A DNA stretch of 64,000 nt from Siphonodentalium dalli. Taxonomy: Eukaryota; Mollusca; Scaphopoda; Gadilida; Siphonodentaliidae. Made by a program: the position numbers and the translations under genes. Every line of letters begins with the position of its first letter. Positions within the stretch are counted from its first letter, which is position 1. The stretch is taken from assembly GCA_032622095.1 (NCBI GenBank), contig CP136064.1, positions 145,837,797 through 145,901,796 of the forward strand, read 5' to 3'. Positions 40,380-53,515 of the stretch are shown here, piece by piece. Under the pieces are notes generated by a model. It saw nothing but the letters and a program-made list of their open reading frames with translations, was not told where the DNA came from and searched no databases.

Positions 40380-40910
40380 AAAATGACAATTTATATGAAA
40401 TCACGACGAATATGTCGGGACTCGGGCTCACCTCATGCTCATGAAATCCGGCTGCGTGCGGGTAAATTGTAATTATGACTGATATGGTGACCACAATGAC
40501 ATACCTATCACGTTCGTGTGGAGTGTCCTGGAGCCCTAAATCGGGCCAAAATAGTAATAATGTTCGGTTTGTACATATAAGTATTCAAGTCCGTGATGAC
40601 CTACTTTTGCCAAATTTCAACTGCGTGGGGTGTTTTCCAATACCAGCGGTCACACTGTCTACACATATGCATAAACTAATGTGGAGGGACATCTCTATAG
40701 AGTGTCCTGGCACCTCGCAATTAGGTAAAAATGACAATTTATATGAAATCACGATGAATATGTCGGGACTCGTGCTGACCTCGTGCTCTAGTAATACGGC
40801 TGCATGGGGTTAAACTGTAATTATGACTGATATGGTGACCACAATGACATATCTATCACGTTCGTGGGTAATGCGTGTGGAGTGTCCTGGGCCCTAAATC
40901 GGGCCATAAT
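40380..40910 (+). repeat. Satellite A, plus orientation, left flank of hAT-like element 1
   Basis: About 1.5 monomers. The last eight bases, 'gccataat' (40903-40910), are repeated directly after the element at 43960-43967. Confidence 0.94.
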
Positions 40911-43900
40911 CAGGGGCGGCGGAGCCGGGGGGGGGCACAGAGGCGTTATTTCGCTAAAATCCGTTTCAGATTCTGGATCCAGATTACAGATTGGTCCCCG
41001 TACGACTTGGTTCGGCAAAAGAACAGACCACAAATTTGCAGAATCAGTAAACGAACAGACCGTAATCCTAATTTCGTGGTAATCCGATTTGGATTCGGAT
41101 TCCGATTACGGACTCAAATGTTCGTAATGTAAACAAACCGAGATTCCGCCACCTCAGAGTTTAAAAACACAATAAAACATAAGAATCCGTCTCTTGTGTA
41201 CAAATTATTGCAGAATATAAACGATCTATATCAAAGAATTTTAAATGCGGAGACAAATTTGTTTTATTGAATGTAAACTGGGAGAATATTACTGAAATTA
41301 GCCAAATAATAACGCTATTGATAGTAACGCTGGGGGAGCACTTCGGTTGATGGCAAATCATTGTTGATTGTCACTTTCATATGTCCATTTCATAATTCCA
41401 TCCTTAAAATACCGCCCGAACGCATGTCGATTTCGAATTCGGCGGATACGTCACCATTGACCGAATTCATATGAACCTGCATGGATATGTCTTCTGCTGT
41501 GTTCGTTATTATAATGTTTCTTCTTATTCAAGAAATAGTAGGATTATATGGTATCGATGGATTATCAGATACACGTATGTACTATCATCTAGTCTTAAAG
41601 TTATAGCAATTTTAACATGTTTTGTTTCGTTAAATGCAGTCGTTTTGCGCAATAGTCTCTGTATAGACAACAGACACAACACATGTTCTAGGGACGTGGC
41701 TAGAAGTTTCCTCAAATTTCCGGCCAACTGCACCCCCCCCCCCCCCCCCCCCATTGAACCAAACATCAATCTCACAGGTTCGCAGAATTCAATTTGCTCT
41801 CCTTGGAAATATCCAATCTGACAAACACTAAGATTGGAAAATGACCAACTTTTACTGGTTGAAAAAAATCAAACAATGAGAACAATGCCAACCTATATAT
41901 GGTGTCAAATTAATGTCCAACTAATGTTGTGTCATGCATGAAATTTCCGACTGCTGGAATGTACCAAAGTTTAGTTTAGATATATTTATTTCAAATATAT
42001 GTCAAATTTAGATAACACATGATATATAACACATACATTTGTTTATACATACAAAGGAATTGGGGGACAAGTACTGACTCACTTAAGGGTACCCCCTCTC
42101 CCATATGTTATTACACTGAAAAAATAAATAATTAGTAATGGCAAAGCAACATGACTACCAAAACAAGTTGAACATATATACAGATCACTGGACACCCCCT
42201 CTCTCGAGTTAGTCATAAGTTTGTATATGTATTTATTTAAAATCGGGTTTGTTTGTTGCGTTTGTTGGCTTGTACGTATCATTATTTGAAACAGTTAGTC
42301 AAAATAATCCTGATTTTCCTCACGTATGCATGACTGCACAGCTTAGCAAATTGTACCAAAGTTCGGGGTGGGGGTCGAGACACCCAATCAACCCCTGTCG
42401 TCACGTCCCTGTTCAACTGACAAGTTCCGTGTGTTCTTCACAACATCTTCGGAATTTGATTCAGCCTAGAGCTGTCATGTTTAGATATGCTTGCCATCAT
42501 CAATAAACACACTTTGACTTGAAAAAAAGATGCGATTAAGTCGGATTGGCAGCAAATTATGTGCCGTGTATACACACATAGAAGAAACAGCATGACTTTC
42601 ACAACAAACATGCACTTTTATAAATATAAGATACAAATGATACTTGTGTCAAATACATGAGCCATGTTTGACGCTGGGGGGAGAGTTTCGGAGACCACGT
42701 GGATTTCAAAATCTGACCTAGAATCCGAAATTAGCTCCGCCCCCCGTAATCGGCTTTGGATTCTCAATCCGGATTTTAGCGAAATTACGGCTCAGGGGGG
42801 CACGTGCCCCCCCCACTTTTTCCCCCAATTATGGGTACATAATCTTCCAATACTAAATACATTGGAGAAAATAATTTTTGATTCCAAGAAAACATTCCAT
42901 TAGTAGACAAATGTGTTTGATCTTATCAGTTATGCCACTATGGCTATGGCTAGCAAGATAGATAGTTAATCCCTTGGTCAGTATTGATACAGTGTCTGGG
43001 TAATTGCACATGTCCTCTGGGAATTTAACTACATACTTTGAGTTCTTTGTAGAGCTCAGGTCTTCTGGGGGCACCACCATAGCCATGTCTTGGAGGCAGC
43101 AACTTGTCTAATTAAAATCACATTCATTGTACAAATCAAAGGTTTACATTTGAGTGTCTTCAATAAAAGTGCAAACCTGTGGCTTGGCAGGTATGCAATT
43201 TCATGCCAAGGTGGTCAAACTCCTGATATGAGATCACTTGCTATATACAATATCAGTTGATGCTGAGTATTCATTGGAATAATTTGACTATGATTTTTAT
43301 CAACTCAACTAATTCGTTATTACCGAGAAATAAGAAGAGTTATAATAATTATTTTCCACACGAAGTTTACTGTGTACATATATATATTATAGTGTTATTT
43401 AATATTCAAAGTTACTTGTGATTATTGTTTCTTTGATATCAACGGTTGTCGTATGTGGAGTGAATTGGATTATACAGTAACAGTATAGTGTATACTAATT
43501 TCATCAGAACATTTATGACAAAGGATGCAGGTTTTAGAAGGCTGTATCAAAGTCATCGGTCCTCTTCAGCTTTCACACATTGGCTGCACAAATAAGTGAG
43601 TAGCAGAGTAGCATCATTAAAACTCTTTCTTATTTTCTACCTTCATATTTTAGTATGTTATTAAAATACGAGATGTTTGTGGTGTCGTGGAATAAGAACC
43701 TTTTGATCTAATAGAGCAGCCTTCTCGCATATATAAGAGAATGCATTGGTACAGGGCCGTTTTGTTGGGTAAAGTGTTAAGAGTGTCAGAATGGTGGAGT
43801 GGTTCAATGAATTTAGTGACGCTATCCAGCATATATAATAATAACATACTAAACAATCTTTGCGCTGACGCACATTGGAACAGTTTTCAATTCATACATG

Positions 43901-43959
43901 TAGTATATATTTTTTTTTAAATGGTGCCCCCCACTTTTGTGTAGCTTCCGCCGCCCCTG
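40911..43959. mobile_element. hAT-like DNA transposon 1, non-autonomous (3049 bp)
   Basis: The termini are inverted: left 'caggggcggcggagcc', right (reverse complement) 'caggggcggcggaagc'. The element is flanked by the perfect 8-bp direct repeat 'gccataat'. Removing it and one repeat restores the normal satellite A monomer 'gggccataatagcgataatg'. Terminal 'caggggcgg' and 8-bp duplications are hallmarks of the hAT superfamily. The interior has no frame above about 116 codons and no recognisable transposase, so I call it non-autonomous or decayed. A C-run of 20 lies at 41733-41752. The stretch around 42716-42815 resembles the left subterminal region in inverse orientation, suggesting a nested or rearranged relative. 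Confidence 0.9.
41733..41752. repeat. Poly-C run (20 bases) inside hAT-like element 1
   Basis: Uninterrupted run of 20 C; the length is likely unreliable in the assembly. Confidence 0.9.
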
Positions 43960-46900
43960 GCCATAATAGCGATAATGTTCGGGTTGTACACAGAAGTATT
44001 AAAGTCCGTGATGACCTACTTTTCCTAAATTTAAAATGCATGGGGAGGTTTTCCATTACCAGCGGTCACACTCCATACACATATGCATCAACTAATATGG
44101 AGCGACATGTCTATAGAGTGTCCTGGCACCTCGAAATCAGGTAAATATGACAATTTATATGAAATCACGACGAATATGTCGGGACTTGTGCTGACCTCGT
44201 GGTCAAGAAATCCGGCTGCGTGGGGTTAAATTGTAATTAGGACTGATATGGTGACCACAATGACATACCGATCACGTTTATGTGTTATGCGTGTGGGGTG
44301 TCATGGAGCCCTAAATCGGGCCATAATATCGATAATGTTCGGTTTGTACACAGAAGTATTAAAGTCCGTGATGACCTACTTTTCCTCAATTTCAAATGCG
44401 TGGGGTGGTTTTCCATTACCAGCGGTCACATTCTTTATATATATGCATCAACTAATGTGATGAGACATCTCTATAGAGTGTCCTGGCCCCTCGAAATTAT
44501 GTAAAGATGACAATTTATATGAAATCACGACGAATATGTCGGGACTCGGGCTGACCTCATGCTAGAGAAATCCGGTTGCGCGGGGTTAAATTGTAATTAG
44601 GACTGATGTGTTGACGACAAAGGCATACCTATCATGTCAATGGGTCATGCGTGTGTACTTACCTGGAACCCTAAATCGGGCAATAATAGCGATAATGTTC
44701 GGTTTGTACATAGAAGTATTGAAGTCCGTGATGACCTACTTTTCACAAATTTCAAATGTGTGGGGTGGTTTTCCATTACCAGCGGTCACACTCCATACAC
44801 ATATGCATCAACTAATATGGAGCGACATCTCTATAGAGTGTCCTGGCACCCTCGAAATCAGGTAAATATGACAATTTATATGAAATCACGACGAATATGT
44901 CGGGACTTGTGCTGACCTCGTGGTCAAGAAATCCGACTGCTGGGTTAAATTGTAATTAGGACTGATATGGTGACCACAGTGACATACCAATCACGTTCGT
45001 GTGTTATGCGTGTGGGGTGTCCTGGAGCCCTAAATCGGGCCATAATATCGATAATGGTCGGTTTGTACATAGAAGTATTAAAGTCCGTGATGACCTACTT
45101 TTCACAAATTTCAAAATTCGTGGGGTGGTTTTCCATTACCAGCGGTCACATTCTCTATATATATGCATCAACTAATGTGATGAGACATCTCTATATAGTG
45201 TCCTGGCACCCTCGAAATTAGGTAAAAATGACAATTTGTATGAAATCACGACGAATATGTCGGGACTCGGGCTGACCTCATGCTCAAGAAATCCGGCTGC
45301 GTGCTGGTAAATTGTAATTAGGACTGATATGGTGACCACAATGACATACCTATCACGTTCGTGGGTTATGCGTGTGGAGTGTCCTGGAGCCCCTAAATCG
45401 GGCCATAATATCGATAATGTTCGGTTTGTACATAGAAGTATTAAAGTCCGTGATGACCTACTTTTCCCAAATTTCAAATGCGTGGGGAGGTTTTCCATTA
45501 CCAGCGGTCACATTCTCTATATATATGCATCAACTAATGTGATGAGACATCTCTATAGAGTGTCCTGGCACCCTCGAGAATTAGGTAAAAAATGACAATT
45601 TATATGAAATCACGACGAATATGTCGGGACTTGTGCTGACTTCGTGGTCAAGAAATCCGACTGCGTGGGTTAAATTGTAATTAGGACTGATATGGTGACC
45701 ACAGTGACATACCAATCACGTTCGTGTGTTATGCGTGTGGAGTGTCCTGGAGCCCTAAATCGGGCCCATAATATCGATAATGTTCGGTTTGTACAAAGAA
45801 GTATTAAAGTCCGTGATGACCTACTTTTCCCAAATTTCAAATGCGTGGGGAGGTTTTTCCATTACCAGCGGTCACATTCTCTATATATAGGCATCAACTA
45901 ATGTGATGAGACATCTCTATAGAGTGTCCTGGCCCCTCGAAATTAGGTAAAAAATGACAATTTATATGAAATCACGACGAATATGTCGGGACTCGGGCTG
46001 ACCTCATGCTCGAGAAATCCGGTTGCGCGGGGTTAAATTGTAATTAGGACTGATGTGGTGACCACAAAGACATACCGATCATGTTAATGGGTCATGCGTG
46101 TGTACTGTCCTTGATCCCTAAATCGGGCCATAATAGCGATAATGTTCGGTTTGTACATAGACGTATTAAAGTCCGTGATGACCTACTTTTCCCAATACTT
46201 TTCCCAAATTTCAAATTCGTGGGGTGATTTTCCATTACCAGCGGTCACATTCTCTATATATATGCATCAACTAATGTGATGAGACATCTCTATATAGTGT
46301 CCTGGCACCTCGAAATTAGGTAAAAATGACAATTTATATGAAAATCACGACGAATATGTCGGGACTCGGGCTGACCTCATCCTCGAGAAATCCGGTTGCG
46401 CAGGGTTAAATTGTAATTAGGACTGATGTGTTGACGACAAATGCATACCTATCATGTTAATGGGTCATGCGTGTGTACTGTCCTGGAGCCCTAAATCGGG
46501 CCATAATAGCGATAATGTTGGGTTTGTACATAGAAGTATTGAAGTCCGCGATGACCTACTTTTGCCAAATTTCAACTGCGTGGGTGGTTTTCCATTACCA
46601 GCGGTCACACTTTCTACAAATATGAATCAACTAATGTCGAGAGACATCTCTATAGAGTGTCCTGGCACCTCGAAATTAGGTAAAAATGACAATTTATATG
46701 AAATCACGATGAATATGTCGGGACTCGTGCTGACCTCGTGCTCAAGAAATCCGATTGCGTGGGGTTAAATTGTAATTAGGACTGATATGGTGACCACAAT
46801 GACATACCTAGTACGTTCGTGGGTTATGCGTGTGAAGTGCCCTGGAGCCCTAAATCGGGCCATAATAGCGATAATGTTCGGTTTGTACATAGAAGTATTA

Positions 46901-49900
46901 AAGTCCGTGATGACCTACTTTTCCCAAATTTCAAATGCGTGGGGAGGTTTTCCATTACCAGCGGTCACATTCTCTATATATATGCATCAACTAATGTGAT
47001 GAGACATCTCTATAGAGTGTCCTGGCACCTCGAAATTAGGTAAAAATGACAATTTATATGAAATCACGACGAATATGTCGGACTTGTGCTGACTTCGTGG
47101 TCAAGAAATCCGACTGCGTGGGGTTAAATTGTAATTAGGACTGATATGGTGACCACAATGACATACCGATCACGTTCATGTGTTATGCGTGTGGGGTGTC
47201 ATGGAGCCCTAAATCGGGCCATAATATCGATAATGTTCGGTTTGTACACAGAAGTATTAAAGTCCGTGATGACCTACTTTTCCTCAATTTCAAATGCGTG
47301 GGGTGGTTTTCCATTACCAGCGGTCACATTCTTTATATATATGCATCAACTAATGTGATGAGACATCTCTATAGAGTGTCCTGGCCCCTCGAAATTATGT
47401 AAAGATGACAATTTATATGAAATCACGACGAATATGTCGGGACTCGGGCTGACCTCATGCTAGAGAAATCCGGTTGCGCGGGGTTAAATTGTAATTAGGA
47501 CTGATGTGTTGACGACAAAGGCATACCTATCATGTCAATGGGTCATGCGTGTGTACTTACCTGGAACCCTAAATCGGGCAATAATAGCGATAATGTTCGG
47601 TTTGTACATAGAAGTATTGAAGTCCGTGATGACCTACTTTTCACAAATTTCAAATGTGTGGGGTGGTTTTCCATTACCAGCGGTCACACTCCATACACAT
47701 ATGCATCAACTAATATGGAGCGACATCTCTATAGAGTGTCCTGGCACCTCGAAATCAGGTAAATATGACAATTTATATGAAATCACGACGAATATGTCGG
47801 GACTTGTGCTGACCTCGTGGTCAAGAAATCCGACTGCTGGGTTAAATTGTAATTAGGACTGATATGGTGACCACAGTGACATACCAATCACGTTCGTGTG
47901 TTATGCGTGTGGGGTGTCCTGGAGCCCTAAATCGGGCCATAATATCGATAATGGTCGGTTTGTACATAGAAGTATTAAAGTCCGTGATGACCTACTTTTC
48001 CCAAATTTCAAATGCGTGGGGAGGTTTTCCATTACCAGCGGTCACATTCTCTATATATATGCATCAACTAATGTGATGAGACATCTCTATAGAGTGTCCT
48101 GGCACCTCGAAATTAGGTAAAAATGACAATTTATATGAAATCACGACGAATATGTCGGGACTTGTGCTGACTTCGTGGTCAAGAAATCCGACTGCGTGGG
48201 TTAAATTGTAATTAGGACTGATATGGTGACCACAGTGACATACCAATCACGTTCGTGTGTTATGCGTGTGGAGTGTCCTGGAGCCCTAAATCGGGCCATA
48301 ATATCGATAATGTTCGGTTTGTACAAAGAAGTATTAAAGTCCGTGATGACCTACTTTTCCCAAATTTCAAATGCGTGGGGAGGTTTTCCATTACCAGCGG
48401 TCACATTCTCTATATATATGCATCAACTAATGTGATGAGACATCTCTATAGAGTGTCCTGGCACCTCGAAATTAGGTAAAAATGACAATTTATATGAAAA
48501 TCACGACGAATATGTCGGGACTCGGGCTGACCTCATGCTCGAGAAATCCGGTTGCGCGGGGTTAAATTGTAATTAGGACTGATGTGGTGACCACAAAGAC
48601 ATACCGATCATGTTAATGGGTCATGCGTGTGTACTAGTACTGTCCTTGATCCCTAAATCGGGCCATAATAGCGATAATGTTCGGTTTGTACATAGACGTA
48701 TTAAAGTCCGTGATGACCTACTTTTCCCAAATTTCAAATTCGTGGGGTGATTTTCCATTACCAGCGGTCACATTCTCTATATATATGCATCAACTAATGT
48801 GATGAGACATCTCTATATAGTGTCCTGGCACCTCGAAATTAGGTAAAAATGACAATTTATATGAAAATCACGACGAATATGTCGGGACTCGGGCTGACCT
48901 CATTCTCGAGAAATCCGGTTGCGCAGGGTTAAATTGTAATTAGGACTGATGTGTTGACGACAAATGCATACCTATCATGTTAATGGGTCATGCGTGTGTA
49001 CTGTCCTGGAGCCCTAAATCGGGCCATAATAGCGATAATGTTGGGTTTGTACATAGAAGTATTGAAGTCCGCGATGACCTACTTTTGCCAAATTTCAACT
49101 GCGTGGGGTGGTTTTCCATTACCAGCGGTCACACTTTCTACAAATATGAATCAACTAATGTCGAGAGACATCTCTATAGAGTGTCCTGGCACCTCGAAAT
49201 TAGGTAAAAATGACAATTTATATGAAATCACGATGAATATGTCGGGACTCGTGCTGACCTCGTGCTCAAGAAATCCGATTGCGTGGGGTTAAATTGTAAT
49301 TAGGACTGATATGGTGACCACAATGACATACCTAGTACGTTCGTGGGTTATGCGTGTGAAGTGCCCTGGAGCCCTAAATCGGGCCATAATAGCGATAATG
49401 TTCGGTTTGTACATAGAAGTATTAAAGTCCGTGATGACCTACTTTTCCCAAATTTCAAATGCGTGGGGAGGTTTTCCATTACCAGCGGTCACATTCTCTA
49501 TATATATGCATCAACTAATGTGATGAGACATCTCTATAGAGTGTCCTGGCACCTCGAAATTAGGTAAAAATGACAATTTATATGAAATCACGACGAATAT
49601 GTCGGGACTTGTGCTGACTTCGTGGTCAAGAAATCCGACTGCGTGGGTTAAATTGTAATTAGGACTGATATGGTGACCACAGTGACATACCAATCACGTT
49701 CGTGTGTTATGCGTGTGGAGTGTCCTGGAGCCCTAAATCGGGCCATAATATCGATAATGTTCGGTTTGTACAAAGAAGTATTAAAGTCCGTGATGACCTA
49801 CTTTTCCCAAATTTCAAATGCGTGGGGAGGTTTTCCATTACCAGCGGTCACATTCTCTATATATAGGCATCAACTAATGTGATGAGACATCTCTATAGAG

Positions 49901-52643
49901 TGTCCTGAACCCTCGAAATTAGGTAAAAAATGACAATTTATATGAAATCACGACGAATATGTCGGGACTCGGGCTGACCTCATGCTCGAGAAATCCGGTT
50001 GCGCGGGGTTAAATTGTAATTAGGACTGATGTGGTGACCACAAAGACATACCGATCATGTTAATGGGTCATGCGTGTGTACTGTCCTTGATCCCTAAATC
50101 GGGCCATAATAGCGATAATGTTCGGTTTGTACATAGACGTATTAAAGTCCGTGATGACCTACTTTTCCCCAAATTTCAAATTCGTGGGGTGATTTTCCAT
50201 TACCAGCGGTCACATTCTCTATATATATGCATCAACTAATGTGATGAGACATCTCTATATAGTGTCCTGGCACCTCGAAATTAGGTAAAAATGACAATTT
50301 ATATGAAATCACGACGAATATGTCGGGACTCGGGCTGACCTCATCCTCGAGAAATCCGGTTGCGCAGGGTTAAATTGTAATTAGGACTGATGTGTTGACG
50401 ACAAATGCATACCTATCATGTTAATGGGTCATGCGTGTGTACTGTCCTGGAGCCCTAAATCGGGCCATAATAGCGATAATGTTCGGTTTGTACACAGAAG
50501 TATTCAAGTCCGTGATGACCTACTTTTCCTCAATTTCAACTGCGTGGGGTGATTTTCCATTACCAGCAGTCACGTTCTCTATATATATGCATCAACTAAT
50601 GTGATAGGACATCTATATAGAGTGTCATGGCACCTCGAAATTAGGCAAAAATGACAATTTATATGAAATCACGACGAATATGTCGGGACTCGGGCTGACC
50701 TCATGCTCGAGAAATCCTGTTGCGTGGGGTTAAATTGTAATTAGGACTGATGTGTTGACCACAAAGGCATACCTATCATGTTAATGGGTCATGCGTGTGT
50801 ACTGTCCTGGAGCCCTAAATCGGGCCATAATAGCGATAATGTTCGGTTTGTACATAGAAGTATTGAAGTCCGTGATGACCTACTTTTGCCAAATTTCAAC
50901 TGCGTGGTGTGGTTTTCCAATACCAGCGGTGACACTTTCTTCAAATATGAATCAAATAATGTGGAGGGACATCCCTATAGAGTGTCCTGGCACCTCGAAA
51001 TTAGGTAAAAATGACAATTTATATGAAATCACGACGAATATGTCGGGACTCGGGCTGACCTCATGCTCAAGAAATCCGGCTGCGTGGGTTTAAATTGCAA
51101 TTAGGCCTGATGTGTTGACCACAATGACATAACTATGATGTTCATGGGTTATGCGTGTGGAGTGTTCTGGGTCCCTAAATCGGGCCATAATAGTGATAAT
51201 GTTCGGTTTGTACATAGAAGTATGGAAGTCCGTGATGACCTACTTTTCCCAAATTTCAAATGCGTGGGGTGGTTTTCCATTACCAGCGGTCACACTGTCT
51301 ACACATATGCATCAACTAATGTGGATGGACATCTCTATAGAGTGTCCTGGCACCTCGAAATTAGGTAAAAATGACAAATTATATGAAATCACGACGAATA
51401 TGTCTGGACTCGTGCTGACCTCGTGCTAAAAAAATCCGGCTGCGTGGGTTAAATTGTAATTAGGACTGATATGGTGACCACAATGACATACGTATCACGT
51501 TCGTGTGTTTTGCGTGTGGAGTGTCCTGGAGCCCTAAATCGGGCCATAATAGCGATAATGTTCGGTTTGTACATAGAAGTATTGAAGTCCGTGGTGACCT
51601 ACTTTTCCCAAATTTCAACTGCGTGGGGTGGTTTTCCATTACCAGCGGTCACACTGTCTACACATATGCATCAACTAATGTGGATGGACATCTCTATAGT
51701 GTCCTGGCACCTCAAAATTAGGTAAAAATTACAATTTATATGAAATCACGATGAATATGTCGGGACTCGTGCTGACCTCGTGCTCTAGAAATCCGGCTGC
51801 GTGGGTTAAATTGTAATTAGGACTGATATGGTGACCACAAAGACATACGTATCACGTTCGTGGGTTATGCGTGTGGAGTGTCCTGGAGCCCTAAATCGGG
51901 CCATAATAGCGATAATGTTCGGTTTGTACATAGAAGTATTAATGTCTGTGATGACCTACTTTTCGCAAATTTCAAATGCGTGGGGTGGTTTTCCATTACC
52001 AGCGGTCACCCCTGTTTACAAATATCCTTCAACTAACATGGAGAGACATCTCTATAAAGTGTCCTGTCACCTCGAAATTATAATGTTCGGTTTGTACATA
52101 GAAGTATTAAAGTCTGTGATGACCTACTTTTCACAAATTTCAAATGCGTGGGGTGGTTTTCCATTACCAGCGGTCACCCTGTTTACAAATATCATTCAAC
52201 TAACGTGGAGAGACATCTCTATAAAGTGTCCTGTCACCTCGAAATTAGGTAAAACTGACGATTTATATGAAATCACAACGAATATTTCGGGACTCGTGCT
52301 GACCTCGTGCTCAAGAAATACGGCTGCTTAGGGTTAAACATGCATACCTATCATGTTCTTGGTTTCTGCGAGTGTTGTGTCCTGGGCCCTAATATCGGGA
52401 CATATATAATAGCAATACTGCTGTTCACAGAGGTATTGAAGTCCGTGAGGACCTACTTTTGCCAAATTTGACTGCGTGGGTGGTTTATCATTACCAGCGG
52501 TCACACTGTCTGCAAATATCCTACAAATAATGTGGAAGGACTTCTCTAGAGTCCATTTTACGCAAAAAATGACAATTTACACGAAATCTATTATTGTACA
52601 ATTTTTGTGGAGAGACGTATCTGTAGCGTGTCCTGGCTCCCTC
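43960..52643 (+). repeat. Satellite A array, plus orientation, with higher-order structure
   Basis: About 24 monomers, typically 359 bp. Monomers beginning near 44248, 44608 and 44967 recur almost exactly 2898 bp later. Those near 45692-46787 recur about 2524-2531 bp later, and part recurs again about 1447 bp beyond that. This gives a higher-order unit of 8, then 7, then a partial set of monomers. From about 52.0 kb the monomers decay: there is a deletion of about 195 bp at 52080, and very diverged units follow to about 52643, the array edge. Confidence 0.93.
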
Positions 52644-53515
52644 GTCCCCGACCCAGATAGTGTCACTGTAGGAATTTATAACTTTGACCATTATCTTTCT
52701 CGTGAAAAGTTACCCCTGTTAGAACCCTTTGAGTCATCTAGAAGGCCCCTTGTAAATTTCTATGGAATACAGACAGATAGACAAGCAGACATTTACAACT
52801 ATAGGTATACATGTAGATAGGCAGATGTTCCACACTGAACAATAATTGGTCTTTTAAGAAGTCAATATTAAGAGAAGTTCATCATATTTTTGTTCTCATA
52901 ATTCACTGTTGATTCATTCTGTTGATTCATTCATGTTGCTGCCATTTTGTTCTTAGAAAACGAAATCAAGATTAAATTGAATATCAAACTGTTAATGGGT
53001 TATCAAGCTAAAATTGTCACGGCCATTCATCCATTGTCCACACAGCACAGCGTAAGTTTCAAATTTCTTTGGCAGGCCTCATCCAAATTCCACATGAATT
53101 TTGGGGTGACCTCTAGATGGTTGTTATCAACATTTTCTCCTTTTTAATTAAAAATTTGGCCTGTAGTGGTCATCATGGAGTTTACACTTATATTCATCTG
53201 CACACATAACAGCCCACATTTATAAGCTGATCATTCTGCAATTTCACAGAAATTATTCGGATCACCTCAAGATGGATCAGTTGAATTTAAATGATGCGTG
53301 TTGCTTATTATATGAGAAACAGATTTTGTTTTGAATACTTGGCTGCCTATAACGACCTATTTGGCCCATTATTGGCTAGAGGCTGTCTCTCAAACTGCTA
53401 TAGGCTTATGTAAGCCCTTGGGATATTTGTAATTCCTTGTAAAAATTATGCTCTTGGACATAAATTTTATATCAACATGTCTTCTGTCTGGGAATCCTGA
53501 TATTATGCGAGGCTC
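52644..53515. other. Low-copy sequence, no gene recognised
   Basis: AT-rich sequence with only short open frames. The 66-codon frame at 52947 has no recognisable domain. I see no repeat of note. Confidence 0.5.

Larger units (their letters stand above)
19968..41229 (+). other. Large duplicated segment, copy 2
   Basis: A 21.3-kb segment collinear with 1650-19867. The offset is 18318 at first, about 18553 after the 235-bp difference, 18566 through the spacer, 20324 after a 1758-bp expansion, 20321 through B1 and the array after it, 20886 after two further expansions, 20884 through most of the second B block, and 21365 after a 481-bp expansion. The 3044-bp length difference is fully explained by these steps. 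Unlike copy 1, it continues through the complete hAT-like element. Confidence 0.93.

Noticed and set aside
40911-43959. Autonomous transposon
   Set aside because: The length fits, but no frame resembles a hAT transposase and none exceeds about 116 codons.
44248-52331. Open frames of 70-167 codons recurring once per satellite A monomer, on both strands and in two forward frames
   Set aside because: They recur because the monomer is poor in stop codons. Several overlapping frames are open at once, the frames break freely by indels, and no domain is recognisable. I do not regard them as genes.
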